The position numbers were made by a program, and so were the translations under genes. From positions 59,788-123,787 of the forward strand of contig JAYKIS010000053.1 in assembly GCA_035286125.1 (NCBI GenBank): a DNA stretch of 64,000 nucleotides, written 5' to 3'. Under the pieces are notes generated by a model. That model searched no databases, was not told the DNA's origin, and saw only the letters and a list, made by a program, of their open reading frames with translations. The DNA comes from VGJW01 sp035286125 (GTDB lineage Bacteria > Cyanobacteriota > Sericytochromatia > S15B-MN24 > VGJW01). Shown piece after piece: positions 53,001 to 60,518 of this stretch (the first letter of the stretch is position 1; each line of letters begins with the position of its first letter).

Positions 53001-53123
53001 GTCGACGTCCGGAAACAGGTCCACGGACAGCTTGCCGAAGCTCATCGCGCCCAGCACGGCCAGTACCAGCATCAGCATGGACGTAAGGACCGGGCGACGA
53101 ATGAAGGGTGCCGAGAAGTTCAA
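50046..53123 (-). CDS. RND-family multidrug efflux transporter, inner-membrane pump
   Basis: The 1025-residue protein has the full HAE-RND layout: SAPFIRRPVLTSMLMLVLAV at the N-terminus, two periplasmic porter regions, twelve membrane helices, GILVDDAVVDLENVWRH with the proton-relay aspartates in helix 4, and GVIMLMGIVTKNSILLVDVT near the end. It exports drugs, lipids or other amphiphiles by proton antiport through a tripartite complex. The TTG start overlaps the adaptor gene stop (TTGA). No TolC-like outer-membrane channel gene lies next to it. Confidence 0.96.
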   Translation of the reverse strand: MNFSAPFIRRPVLTSMLMLVLAVLGAMSFGKLSVDLFPDVDFPVVVVTVPFPGAAPQEVESLVAKPVEEVMAGTPGLKALSSTSREGVAVVVAQFRLDADPQAAAADVRDKVAGLGTRLPADARTPAVQVFDPASEPIMTFAFSGGRPERVSAFLRERVRPRLEALPGVAAVRPFGERTREVRVLLEPSRLAAERVTSMAVLDALRAWNVDLPGGRVEEAGRLMTLRTLGRASRVEELGDIGVRDLSGGVVPLSRVARIRDDRRRPVTAALVDGQPAVVFGIVKARGANAVRVSARVREALAALEPELPAGVRLVSTRDQTEFIREANLSVWEHTLVGGLLAVAVLHLFLRSRAATFIGGLAIPLSILGTFWLMQRAGFSFNQLTNLGLSMVVGILVDDAVVDLENVWRHIERGEEPIRAAIDATAEIQLAVTATTMTIVAVFIPVAFMDGLIGRFFEQFGWTVAFAVLVSLLIARTVTPMLSARMLRPAVSGTGGDQDTGFRWAAPYRRLLAWALGHRRKVLAVALLSFVAGLALVPFIPKSFLEQADAGEFMLTVKAPKGSSLQQTLTLAQGVERLVRARPEVRTVLTQVGVEDQPDLARIHAVLRPRSERGLTDVQIAHAVRDEAQALPGVRTSVMVIGVVAQGDQNYPIYVQLRSEDLDALARVSSRLVSALSRHPGLVDLDSSLGSARPELRLVPDRGRMAALGLSPGAVASTLRLATEGETATNLTLEDEEVPVRVALEDRVRGDALRWADLEITGLLGPVSLGQVVSVRRGAGYAEIERLDRGRVATVVGNLRPGVALGDGLAIVSAEVAKLDLPPEVTISLEGQAKDMAESFTGLVQALLLAVLFIYVILAVQFESFIHPFTIMLSLPLSVVGAFLGLFLTGTELGITSMIGVIMLMGIVTKNSILLVDVTLARRAAGMGVEEALLAAAPVRLRPILMTTAAMVMGMMPMAFRLGAGSEYRYPMAIVVIGGLLVSTMLTLVVIPVAFAEAERLADRFRRRSGPARTRGDAGRLEAGI

Positions 53124-54262
53124 CGATCGGTCCCCGAGCGAACGGCATCACCGTCCTTCACGAAGTCGGCGCCCTCCGTCACGACGACTGTCCCGACAGC
53201 GACGCCGCGCGCCAATTCGACCCAGCGTGCATCGCGCCAGCCGGTCGTGACACCACGACGGCGTGCCTTGCCACCCTCGACCACAAAGACGGCATCGTCG
53301 CCTTCGGACGTGATGACCGCAGCCAAGGGAACGACGAGGGCCTTGCGTTCCTGGCCACGGAGGTGCACTTCGACGGACATGCCGGGACGGAGCGGGTGGT
53401 CGCCTGAAGGCTCGATCCGGACGGGCCGGGTGTGGGTCATCGGATCGAGCACGGGCCCCAGAGCCGTGACGCGGCCCGGGAAACGGCGCCCTGCAAAGGC
53501 CACGGCTTCGAAGATTGCCTTGTCCCCGACGGCAATCGCCCCCGCTGCCTGTTCCGGGAGCGCGACCCGGACGTGCATGCGCCCGTCCTCCACCACCACC
53601 GCAAGCGGTTGGCCCGGCATCACGACCGCGCCGGGCTCGACGAGGCGCTGGGCAACGACGCCGGCAGCCGGCATACGGACGATGGTCTCGTTCAGCTGAG
53701 CCTGAACCGTCCGCAAGACGCCACCAGACTGGGCGCAAGCGGATCGGGCCTGCGCCGCCTGGGCTTCGGCCACCTCGACCATCGTCCTGGCCTGGCTACG
53801 GGCCTGTTCGCTCGTGACCTCACCCTCCGCCAGGTCCTGGGTCCGGCGGGCGAGATCGCGCGCTTGCCTGAGATTCGCATCCGCCGTCGCCCGGCCAGCC
53901 TCGGCCGTGGCGAGTGCTGCCCGGGCCTGAGCCACTTGACCCTCCACCTCGGGGGCAGCCAACCGGGCGACGATGCCGCCCGCCTCGAGACGGCCCCACT
54001 CAGGTGCCATCCCGACCACACGCCCACCCACCCGTGCCAGTGCTCGCCACTCACGTCCCGCCTGGACCTGACCCTGCAGAATCCAGGACGCGCCGACCAC
54101 GCGCTCCTCGACCCGTCCCTGCCTCACGGCCACGGGACGGTCGGCCTCAACGGGCACAGGCTTGTCCGCAGCTTCCGGACGACAGGCCACGGTAGCAGCC
54201 AGCAGCGCGGCGACCACCGCAAGACGGGTGGCAACGCGTGCACCCCAAAGCCCGGAAGACAT
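53120..54262 (-). CDS. RND efflux periplasmic adaptor (membrane fusion protein), lipoprotein
   Basis: The 380-residue protein has a signal segment ending ATVAC (Cys27), so it is probably a lipoprotein, although Thr at -3 is atypical for a lipobox. It shows the adaptor pattern: a first lipoyl half (VGGRVVGMAPEWGRLEAGG), a coiled hairpin (about 110-195, ARAALATAEAGRATADANLR), a second lipoyl half (VRMPAAGVVAQRLVEPGAVV) and beta-barrel and membrane-proximal domains. The ATG at 54262 has GGAGG at good spacing. The stop overlaps the pump start. Confidence 0.94.
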   Translation of the reverse strand: MSSGLWGARVATRLAVVAALLAATVACRPEAADKPVPVEADRPVAVRQGRVEERVVGASWILQGQVQAGREWRALARVGGRVVGMAPEWGRLEAGGIVARLAAPEVEGQVAQARAALATAEAGRATADANLRQARDLARRTQDLAEGEVTSEQARSQARTMVEVAEAQAAQARSACAQSGGVLRTVQAQLNETIVRMPAAGVVAQRLVEPGAVVMPGQPLAVVVEDGRMHVRVALPEQAAGAIAVGDKAIFEAVAFAGRRFPGRVTALGPVLDPMTHTRPVRIEPSGDHPLRPGMSVEVHLRGQERKALVVPLAAVITSEGDDAVFVVEGGKARRRGVTTGWRDARWVELARGVAVGTVVVTEGADFVKDGDAVRSGTDR

Positions 54263-54446
54263 CGTCACGACCTCCGTGAGGCGAGTGGCAGCCCGAGGCT
54301 CCCTGATTCCCGGGGACAGGAGTCCCATTGTAGGCAACATCCGGAGGGGGCCGGGAAGCACCTCTTCAAAAGATGATGAATTGGATGTTAATCGAGACGA
54401 AAATGACCCGCGAACGCCCCATGAAGCATGCAGTACCTCCCGGAAT

Positions 54447-56099
54447 ATGGACAGGAGTCTCATCTTGGGCCTTTTGAATGACGTCCGGCGCATCAACGGC
54501 ACCGCCCCGATCGCGCCTCCATCGCCCACGGGCGAGACGCAGGCCCCACCCGCCGAGGCCAGGACCCGCGCAGCCACGGACCGTTTCCAGCGGACTGCGC
54601 CCCTGCCGCCCCCCCCTGCGGCCCAGGCTGTTGCCGAGGACAAGCCCTCCTTGCTCAGGCGCCTCGTGTCGTGGGCGGAGCGCCTGTGGCAGGGGATCGT
54701 GGGCGGAACCCCGTCGCCCAGTCGCGGTGAGGGCATCGAGGGCAAGAGTCGCAAGATGCTCGAGATCGCGGCCGAAATCCAGGAGGCCAAGCACGTCGCC
54801 GAGGCCCAGCAGAAGTTCAATCAGGCCGACGCTGCAGAGACGATGGCCGCACGGACGGCCCGTGCCCAGCATGCCGCCGTGCCCGTGCGCCCGGAGCACG
54901 AAGCGCTCCTGGGCACCCTGTCGCCTCCGCAGCGCCAGGCCTTCCGCGAGTTGTCGGAGTCGGATCGGGCGAGCTTCGCGGGCGTGCTCGAAGCCTTCGA
55001 AGGTCACCTCGACAGCAAGGTTCTGGAGGGCACCCGGGCAGGACTGGCCCGTCTGCTCGAGGAGGGCGTGCTGCTGCGCAAGGCCCCGACCGGCCGGGCA
55101 AGCGACGTTCCTCCGACCGTGCTCCAGCTCCTGGCCTCGCGGGCGCAGGCACCGACAATCGCCACCGGCCTGCGGGAGCGGGGCCTGACCCCGGCAGGCC
55201 AGCTTGCGAACCTGATCAACCACGTTGCCTACCCCGACAAGGTCTACCAGGGCGAAGGCACGAACACCTGCGTGGTGGCTTCCCTCCAGACCCTTATGGC
55301 TCAGCAGGATCCGGCCGAATACCTTCGCCTGGCGACGGGGCTCATCTGGGAAGGCAAGGTGCGCCTCGCCAACGACGATCTGCTCGAGCTCGCACCTGTC
55401 GACTGGCAGGGGGAGACCGTCGGACGCAGTTCGACGGACGCGGTGCTCCAGGAGGCCCTGATGGCCCATGCCGATCGGTATGATGACGGCTCTGATTCGG
55501 GCATTGGTGGCGGCAAGTACGGCGGTGGCCGCCGCGGCGGCGGCGTGTATGGCAATGGCAGGCGCGGCGGTGGCAGCTATGGCGGGGGCCGCCGTGGAGA
55601 GGGCATCTATGACCCCGAAGGCACCAGCAGCGCGCTGACGCGGCAAGGAGCAAGCGTCCCGGGCGGCCTGACGGAAGTGCAGGCGGAAAAGCTCTACGAA
55701 GCCGTGGCCGGGGACCGTGCCGTACCCGTGCCTGTCACGGATCGGAACCGTGAGCAGGCGTGGAAGGGCATCCGACAGGCCCTCGAGGAAGGCTACCCGG
55801 TCCCGGCGAGCGTGACGGGCGTGCAGAACGGCCAGCGCGTCCTGCACCAGGTCACCATCCTGGAACTGCGCCAGGATGCGGCGGGTCGCGAGATTGCCGT
55901 GGTGGCGGACTCGGGCTCGGGCGAGGCCGTCACGGTAGACATGGACCAACTTCGGGGCGACGTGGATACGGCCATCGTGCCGTCGCGATTCGCCAACATG
56001 ACGGGCTGGAACCTGGTCCTGAGCGAGACCCGTCCCGAGGATGCCGAGGCGAGCCAGCGCGGGGGTGGCAAGTATGGTGGGAGGGGGCGCGGGGGCTAG
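54447..56099 (+). CDS. Papain-like cysteine-peptidase-fold protein with Gly/Arg/Tyr-rich insert
   Basis: The 550-residue protein is a paralogue of the one at 782-1975. The C-terminal domain has Cys275 (TNTCVVASLQTLM), then QQDPAEYLRLATGL, His467 (VLHQVTI) and Asp488 (VVADSGSGE), the Cys-His-Asp order of papain-like and C39-like peptidases. Between Cys and His lies a low-complexity insert of about 37 residues (352-388) made of GGGKYGGGRR-like units, and the C-terminus repeats the theme (GGGKYGGRGRGG). The N-terminal 270 residues are helical and Ala-rich, with no signal peptide. The ATG at 54447 lacks a strong ribosome binding site. A TTCAAA/GTTAAT pair (54365-54392) may be its promoter. The function is unknown. 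Confidence 0.7.
   Translation: MDRSLILGLLNDVRRINGTAPIAPPSPTGETQAPPAEARTRAATDRFQRTAPLPPPPAAQAVAEDKPSLLRRLVSWAERLWQGIVGGTPSPSRGEGIEGKSRKMLEIAAEIQEAKHVAEAQQKFNQADAAETMAARTARAQHAAVPVRPEHEALLGTLSPPQRQAFRELSESDRASFAGVLEAFEGHLDSKVLEGTRAGLARLLEEGVLLRKAPTGRASDVPPTVLQLLASRAQAPTIATGLRERGLTPAGQLANLINHVAYPDKVYQGEGTNTCVVASLQTLMAQQDPAEYLRLATGLIWEGKVRLANDDLLELAPVDWQGETVGRSSTDAVLQEALMAHADRYDDGSDSGIGGGKYGGGRRGGGVYGNGRRGGGSYGGGRRGEGIYDPEGTSSALTRQGASVPGGLTEVQAEKLYEAVAGDRAVPVPVTDRNREQAWKGIRQALEEGYPVPASVTGVQNGQRVLHQVTILELRQDAAGREIAVVADSGSGEAVTVDMDQLRGDVDTAIVPSRFANMTGWNLVLSETRPEDAEASQRGGGKYGGRGRGG
55500..55610 (+). repeat. Gly/Arg/Tyr-rich coding repeat
   Basis: The segment encodes repeats of the type GGG(K/V/S)YG(G/N)GRRG, with about four Gly-Tyr units alternating with Arg pairs, resembling RGG-box proteins. 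At DNA level the units share GGCGGTGGCCGCCGCGGC-like runs. It is in frame and interrupts the peptidase-like domain between the candidate Cys and His. Confidence 0.85.
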
Positions 56100-56404
56100 T
56101 CCCGCTTCATCCCGCCGAAAAGCCGGCGCGCCTTCTCGTCCCGATTGAGCGAAGACGGATCCGACGGATCCCCGCCCGAAGCGTGGTCCTGTTCTGTCTG
56201 GCCTCCGCCGGTCTGGTCGAACACCTGCGCCCCGGGCCCGCCTGTCGTCAGGTCGGGTGCGGAACGCGGGCGATGGACCCACGCCCAGCCGCCAAGAGCA
56301 ACCAGCATCAACACCGCGGCCAAGGTCAGAGAGGTCATGACCCGCATGACCAAGGGGTCATCGCCCTCTCCCACGGCCTCAGGCTCATCGCGCTCGTCCG
56401 CCAC
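56096..56404 (-). CDS. Small single-helix membrane protein, unknown
   Basis: The 102-residue protein has an acidic N-terminus (ADERDEPEAVGEGDD), one membrane helix (SLTLAAVLMLVALGGWAWV) and a polar, Gly/Asp-rich tail with SSLNRDEKARRLFGG near the end. I know no family. The GTG start at 56404 lies 20 bases inside the amidase gene; later in-frame ATGs at 56347 and 56338 are possible. Its TAG stop is nested with the TAG of the convergent gene in the same CTAG tetranucleotide. It is the last gene of the yebC-amidase unit. Confidence 0.6.
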   Translation of the reverse strand: MADERDEPEAVGEGDDPLVMRVMTSLTLAAVLMLVALGGWAWVHRPRSAPDLTTGGPGAQVFDQTGGGQTEQDHASGGDPSDPSSLNRDEKARRLFGGMKRD

Positions 56405-57929
56405 GTCGCATCGCCCTCCCCGCGGGTCTTGTACCCGATACGGCCGAGGCCGGAGCCAGGGGCGTCGTGGCTGTGGCAGGACCAAGCACGTCGAGGATGC
56501 CCGCAGCCATGCCCTCGGCAGCCCGGCGCTGGTACTCGGGCGTCCGGAGGAGGCGCGCTTCCTCCGGATGGGACAGGTAGCCGACCTCGACGAGGCAAGC
56601 CGGGAAGCGCCCGTATTTGACCACCACGAAATTTTCACGGTGGACGCCACGATCAGGCGCACCCAGCGCCGCGACCAGACGGCGCTGGACGGACCGTGCG
56701 AGCGCCACGCTGCCCGGTGTGTACCAGTAGGTCTCGATGCCTCGTGTCGACGACCTTCCAGCATGGTTGAGGTGGATGCTGACAAGGGCATCGGATCGAA
56801 ACTCCTCGCCCATATCCACCCGGCCATGGAGCGACAGGGTCTCATCACCCCGTCGGGTGGCCTGTACCTGGACGCCACGGCGCTCCAGCGCCCGCTCCAG
56901 CTCCCGGGCCAGGGCAAAGGCGACAACCTTCTCCGGCTCACCGAAGACACTTCGGGTACCGGGATCCGCCCCCCCGTGGCCTGCGTCCACGGTAATCCGC
57001 AACTGGCGCCCACGCGCTCGTCCCGGAGCCAGAAAGCCCAACACGAGCGCCTGACCATCGGCCGTCTGCAGGGCTTCGTAGCGATAGCCCAGGGGCCACT
57101 GCAACACGACCTGGGTGCCGGGCGCGGACCCCGAAGCCGCCTCGACACGCAGGGAAAAGGGACCATCCGCAAAGGCCTGAGAGGCCGCAATCGGGACCTT
57201 GCCCCCCTCGATGGCGACATGCACCCGATTGCGCTGGCCTCGCCGCGCCATGCGGAAACGCGAGGCACCATCCGCCGTGAGACGTACCAGCCACAAGGGG
57301 CCGGCGCGTCGCAGCGTCACACCGGGCGAAGGCGCCACGCGAACCTCGTCCCGGCCTTCCTGGGGAGCCGAGGCCGTGGCCTCGAGGGATGGAAACGGCG
57401 AAGGCGCGCCTGAAGGAGCAGGAGCCACCCGTGTCGGGCCCGGCACGGGGGTCCCCCTGGTTGCGGAGACCGGTCGGGCGGGCTGCGGGACCGGAGTGGC
57501 CGCGGGTGGCGATTGCCCGCCGGACCAATCGAGGCGACCCAGAAGGCCCTCCGCCGAGCGCAGGACGCTCCAGGCAGGCCGCTGCGGTCCGTGGCCAACG
57601 AGGACGAGGCGAGCAACATCAGGACGCCACATCCCGAGGCGAATGCGGACTCGGCCAGCCCCTGGCATGGCGTCGTCGACATCGGCGGGCCAGCGTGCGC
57701 CAGCAAGGTCGAGAACCCAGCGGTCTCCTCCCAGGCGAAAGAGTTTCGAGGTCGTCCCCGCGGGCAGGACCAGGAGCAAGCCCCGCTCGGTCTTCTCACG
57801 CACGACAATCTCGGGTAGCCGCCCGGCAACACGCCCTGCCGGCACGGCCCCAGCCGCCAACGGGAACGCCGGGACCGCCAGCCACGACAGCAGGAGCAGG
57901 CACAGGGCCGTCAGCCCGTGATGCCGCAC
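56385..57929 (-). CDS. N-acetylmuramoyl-L-alanine amidase with AMIN-type domain (Amidase_3)
   Basis: The 514-residue protein has a signal peptide (ALCLLLLSWLAVPAFPLAAG), AMIN-like beta regions (about 35-130 and 200-300; KLFRLGGDRWVLDLAGARW and VTLRRAGPLWLVRLTADGAS) separated by a Pro-rich linker, and an Amidase_3 domain from about residue 310. That domain carries zinc ligands in VDAGHGGADPGT, the following GEPEK Glu and SIHLNHAG, and the catalytic Glu in CLVEVGYLSHPEE. It cleaves the amide bond between the muramic acid and the stem peptide during cell separation or wall turnover. The GTG start is three bases after the yebC stop. AMIN domains target septa in known members. Confidence 0.94.
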   Translation of the reverse strand: MRHHGLTALCLLLLSWLAVPAFPLAAGAVPAGRVAGRLPEIVVREKTERGLLLVLPAGTTSKLFRLGGDRWVLDLAGARWPADVDDAMPGAGRVRIRLGMWRPDVARLVLVGHGPQRPAWSVLRSAEGLLGRLDWSGGQSPPAATPVPQPARPVSATRGTPVPGPTRVAPAPSGAPSPFPSLEATASAPQEGRDEVRVAPSPGVTLRRAGPLWLVRLTADGASRFRMARRGQRNRVHVAIEGGKVPIAASQAFADGPFSLRVEAASGSAPGTQVVLQWPLGYRYEALQTADGQALVLGFLAPGRARGRQLRITVDAGHGGADPGTRSVFGEPEKVVAFALARELERALERRGVQVQATRRGDETLSLHGRVDMGEEFRSDALVSIHLNHAGRSSTRGIETYWYTPGSVALARSVQRRLVAALGAPDRGVHRENFVVVKYGRFPACLVEVGYLSHPEEARLLRTPEYQRRAAEGMAAGILDVLGPATATTPLAPASAVSGTRPAGRAMRRGGRAR

Positions 57930-57932
57930 CCG

Positions 57933-58706
57933 TCAGGCCTGGTCTTCTTCGGCCAGCCGGGCCAGCAGATCATCCGACAGGTCGAAGTTGGCCGAGACCC
58001 GCTGGACGTCATCCAACTCCTCGAGACGCTCGACGAGCAGCATCAGCTTTCTGCCAAGTTCGCCATCCGCTACGGAGACCTGCACATCAGGTACATCCTG
58101 GACTTCAACTGATGCAATCGGGAAGCCGGCGCGGCGCAGGGACTCGGAAACCGCCTCGAGGGCCGGCACGGCGCAATGGACGGCAAAGGCGCCGGGCAAG
58201 GCCTTGAGGTCATCGGCGCCGGACTCGAGCGCGACCTCGAGGACTGCATCTTCGACAGGCAGGTCACCGTCCTCGGTCGCCAGCAAGACCACGCCCCGCT
58301 CGGCAAACATGTAGGCCACGCAGCCTGACTCCCCCAGGTTTCCCCCCAGCCGCCCGAAGACCGTCCGCAGGTCTGCAGCCGTCCGGTTGCGGTTATCGGT
58401 GCAGGCCCGGACCAGAAAGGCCACGCCACCCGGTCCGTAGCCCTCGTACCGCAGTTCTTCCAGGACCTCGCCACCCTCGGCACCCGTGCCCTTGGCGATG
58501 GCCCGACGAATGTTGTCGTTGGGTACGCCAGCCTTGCGGGCCGCCTCGACGGCGGCGCGCAGACGGAAATTACCAGCTGGATCGCCACCGCCAAGCCGCG
58601 CAGCCACGATGATCTCGCGGGACATCCGGGTGAAGACGGCCCCTCGGGCCGCATCGACCTTGGCCTTGGTGCGCTTGATCTGGGCCCACTTGGAATGCCC
58701 TGCCAT
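57933..58706 (-). CDS. yebC: YebC/TACO1-family protein
   Basis: The 257-residue protein begins MAGHSKWAQIKRTKAKVDAA, the family signature, and has NDNIRRAIAKGTG and YEGYGPGGVAFLVR. YebC proteins were first described as DNA-binding regulators and more recently as factors that help translation of difficult proline-containing stretches. Length is close to normal. The ATG at 58706 has GGAGAG upstream. It leads the unit with the amidase gene and is divergent from the HU gene. Confidence 0.95.
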   Translation of the reverse strand: MAGHSKWAQIKRTKAKVDAARGAVFTRMSREIIVAARLGGGDPAGNFRLRAAVEAARKAGVPNDNIRRAIAKGTGAEGGEVLEELRYEGYGPGGVAFLVRACTDNRNRTAADLRTVFGRLGGNLGESGCVAYMFAERGVVLLATEDGDLPVEDAVLEVALESGADDLKALPGAFAVHCAVPALEAVSESLRRAGFPIASVEVQDVPDVQVSVADGELGRKLMLLVERLEELDDVQRVSANFDLSDDLLARLAEEDQA

Positions 58707-58758
58707 CGAGGCTCTCCTCCGTGGGGGGCATGGTAGCACGCGCGACTGTTGCAGCTTC

Positions 58759-58787
58759 TTGACGGATGGCGACCCGGCTCCGATAAT
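58759..58787 (+). promoter_or_regulatory. Sigma-70-type promoter of the HU gene
   Basis: TTGACG (58759-58764) and GATAAT (58782-58787) stand 17 bases apart, a near-consensus housekeeping promoter. Transcription would start near 58794, about 68 bases before the HU start codon. The AT-rich stretch TTCATTAAGAAATGTAA follows inside the leader. Confidence 0.75.
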
Positions 58788-58861
58788 CCACATGCGTTCA
58801 TTAAGAAATGTAACGCAAGGCCTCAAGGGCCTCCCACGGAACCCATCACCAAGGAAACGGC

Positions 58862-59167
58862 ATGAACAAGGAAGAACTCGTCCGGCACGTCGCCCAGAAG
58901 ACCCGGATGCCGCAGAAAGACATCGCCCTGTGTCTCAACACGGCCCTGGAGACCATTACGCGGGCCCTCGGTCGCGGCCAGAGGGTCACCCTCGTGGGCT
59001 TCGGCTCCTTCCAGATTCGCGAACGGGCCGCACGCGAAGGACGCAACCCGAGGACCGGAAGCGTCCTGCAGATTCCGGCCCGCCGCGCAGCGGTCTGGAT
59101 TGCCGGAAAGCATCTGCGCGAGCGACTCGAAGGCACGCGGAAGAGACGGCAACTGGTCGAGGCCTGA
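58862..59167 (+). CDS. hup: HU-family DNA-binding protein
   Basis: The 101-residue protein has the HU/IHF fold from end to end: MNKEELVRHVAQKTRMPQKD, VTLVGFGSFQIRERAAREG and NPRTGSVLQIPARRAAVW. It is slightly longer than typical HU (90) by a basic tail (GTRKRRQLVEA). It compacts and bends DNA. The ATG is preceded by AAGGAAA, and a strong promoter lies upstream. The first helix has KxALCLN instead of the common A-rich stretch. Confidence 0.95.
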   Translation: MNKEELVRHVAQKTRMPQKDIALCLNTALETITRALGRGQRVTLVGFGSFQIRERAAREGRNPRTGSVLQIPARRAAVWIAGKHLRERLEGTRKRRQLVEA

Positions 59168-59210
59168 GGCCCGATCACAGGCCACAGGGCCAAGGAAACC
59201 GCGTGCTACC

Positions 59211-59837
59211 ATGACTCCCGACAGGACAGATGTCCTGTCGGGAGTAGATGTGTCGCAAAGACTGCGTCGGGTGGCCTTGCTGGGTGCCTTCGAAATGCCC
59301 CGGGACAGCCAGGGCAAGCGCCGGGAAGGTCTCATCCTCGGGTCGCGCAAGGAATTGCTGGGTTTTGTCCTCGAAACGAATCGCGAGGCCATCGAGCAGA
59401 TCGTCACCCTGTCGGCGCTGCTCGATCCGGCCTTTGGCCCTCCTCGCATGGCCGCAGGCATCGTGCCCGCGCTGGAGCGGCTGGGCGCGGTTGCCCTGAG
59501 GCTCGAGCTCAAGCCGCTGGGGGGCATCAAGGCCGTCCAGAACGGAGGGGCCGTGGTCCACGGTGCCCTGGTCTATCGCGATACCTCCGGCAAGTTGCAA
59601 CGTCTCGCGCTGACGGCCATCGAAGCCATCCATGTGGCGCTCGCGAGCCGGCTTCCGCTGTTGGCCGACTCGGCTCTGCTCCAGATCGATGTCGCGCCGC
59701 TGCTGGGCGACGTCCAGGCGGACGAAGGCAATGAGGAAGACTTCAAGGCCTTCGTCGCGAACGTGACGGCGACCGACTTCACGAATTACTTGCGCCGCCA
59801 GCAGCCGGACAATCCGGGACCCGAAACCACCACCTGA
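59211..59837 (+). CDS. DUF151 (bifunctional nuclease)-like protein
   Basis: The protein has 208 residues from the ATG at 59211, or 195 from the GTG at 59250. It follows the DUF151/BFN pattern: LILGSRKELLGFVLETNREAIEQ for the first hairpin and helix, RMAAGIVPALERLGAVALRL, VHGALVYRD and the late IEAIHVALASRLPLLADSAL. That last block stands where the family has the SDAIALALR...PIYV motif, so the signature is diverged. BFN members were reported to act on DNA and RNA. A near-perfect palindrome covers codons 2-12 of the longer form and includes GGGAG at ideal spacing for the GTG, so the shorter start may be the real one, with its ribosome binding site inside a hairpin. Confidence 0.7.
   Translation: MTPDRTDVLSGVDVSQRLRRVALLGAFEMPRDSQGKRREGLILGSRKELLGFVLETNREAIEQIVTLSALLDPAFGPPRMAAGIVPALERLGAVALRLELKPLGGIKAVQNGGAVVHGALVYRDTSGKLQRLALTAIEAIHVALASRLPLLADSALLQIDVAPLLGDVQADEGNEEDFKAFVANVTATDFTNYLRRQQPDNPGPETTT
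59214..59245 (+). promoter_or_regulatory. Long perfect hairpin over the start of the DUF151-like gene
   Basis: The arms ACTCCCGACAGGACA (59214-59228) and TGTCCTGTCGGGAGT (59231-59245) are perfect inverted copies with a two-base centre. The right arm contains GGGAG five bases before the GTG at 59250. No T-run follows, so it is not a normal terminator. It may hide the ribosome binding site, protect the hup mRNA end, or be a protein-binding operator. Confidence 0.65.
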
Positions 59838-59852
59838 CAGCCCTAGTCAAGA

Positions 59853-59904
59853 AAAGCTCACGAGGGCCCGCTGTCCGGACGGACGGCGGGCCCTCGTGAG
59901 CTTT
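59853..59904. terminator. Bidirectional intrinsic terminator
   Basis: The arms AAAGCTCACGAGGGCCCGC (59853-59871) and their exact reverse complement (59886-59904) enclose a 14-base loop. On the minus strand the stem is followed by TTTTCTT, and on the plus strand the right arm ends in CTTT. It lies between the convergent DUF151-like and rpmA genes and should stop transcription from both sides. Confidence 0.9.
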
Positions 59905-59912
59905 ACGAAGGA

Positions 59913-60179
59913 TCAGGCTTCGACGGCCAGCGGAAGCACCGCGACCTTCTTGCGATCCGCGCCGGACCGCTGGAACGCGACATGCCCGGTGACCAGCGCA
60001 TACAGGGTGTGATCCCGGCCGACACCGACGTTCTCGCCCGCCAGGATGCGGGTGCCGCGCTGGCGGATGATGATGTTGCCCGCGACGACGAACTCGCCGC
60101 CGAACTTTTTGACGCCCAGACGCGTCGAGTTGCTGTCGCGACCGTTCCGGGTGCTACCGACGCCCTTCTTGTGTGCCAT
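59913..60179 (-). CDS. rpmA: 50S ribosomal protein L27
   Basis: The 88-residue protein begins MAHKKGVGSTRNGRDSNSTR and contains KKFGGEFVVAGNIIIRQRGT, the standard L27 sequence. Its N-terminus reaches the peptidyl transferase centre. There is no N-terminal extension, consistent with the absence of a Prp protease gene between rplU and rpmA. It ends just before the bidirectional terminator. Confidence 0.98.
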   Translation of the reverse strand: MAHKKGVGSTRNGRDSNSTRLGVKKFGGEFVVAGNIIIRQRGTRILAGENVGVGRDHTLYALVTGHVAFQRSGADRKKVAVLPLAVEA

Positions 60180-60209
60180 GACGATAATCCTCTGGATATT
60201 CTGGGGGGA

Positions 60210-60518
60210 TCAGGCCTTGATGGCCTCGATCATGACCCGGGTGTAGGGCTGACGGTGCGAGTTCTTGCGACGGTAATGCTTCTTGGGGCGCATCTTGTAG
60301 ACGATGAGCTTGGGCCCCTTCCACTGGCGCTGGACCTTGCCCACGACCTTGGCGCCAGCCACGACGGGCGCACCGACCTTGACGTCGTCGCCGACGACCA
60401 TCAGCACGCGGTCGAACTCGATCGTCTCGCCTTCGGCCAAAGGCAGCTTCTCGACGTCGATGTAGCGGCCTTCCTCGACCTTGATCTGCTTGCCGCCCGT
60501 CTCGATGATGGCGTACAC
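60210..60518 (-). CDS. rplU: 50S ribosomal protein L21
   Basis: The 102-residue protein reads MYAIIETGGKQIKVEEGRYI from the GTG at 60518 and has KMRPKKHYRRKNSHRQPYT near the end, as expected of L21. Earlier in-frame codons would add residues foreign to the family. AAAGGA lies upstream. The leader of about 100 bases could hold the promoter and a regulatory structure. Confidence 0.97.
   Translation of the reverse strand: MYAIIETGGKQIKVEEGRYIDVEKLPLAEGETIEFDRVLMVVGDDVKVGAPVVAGAKVVGKVQRQWKGPKLIVYKMRPKKHYRRKNSHRQPYTRVMIEAIKA

Noticed and set aside
50523..53699. A 1058-codon open frame on the + strand opposite the RND pump
   Set aside because: It is antisense to a clear RND pump and adaptor, and its translation is rich in Arg, Gly, His and Asp without any family motif. 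Such long shadow frames are expected in this base composition.
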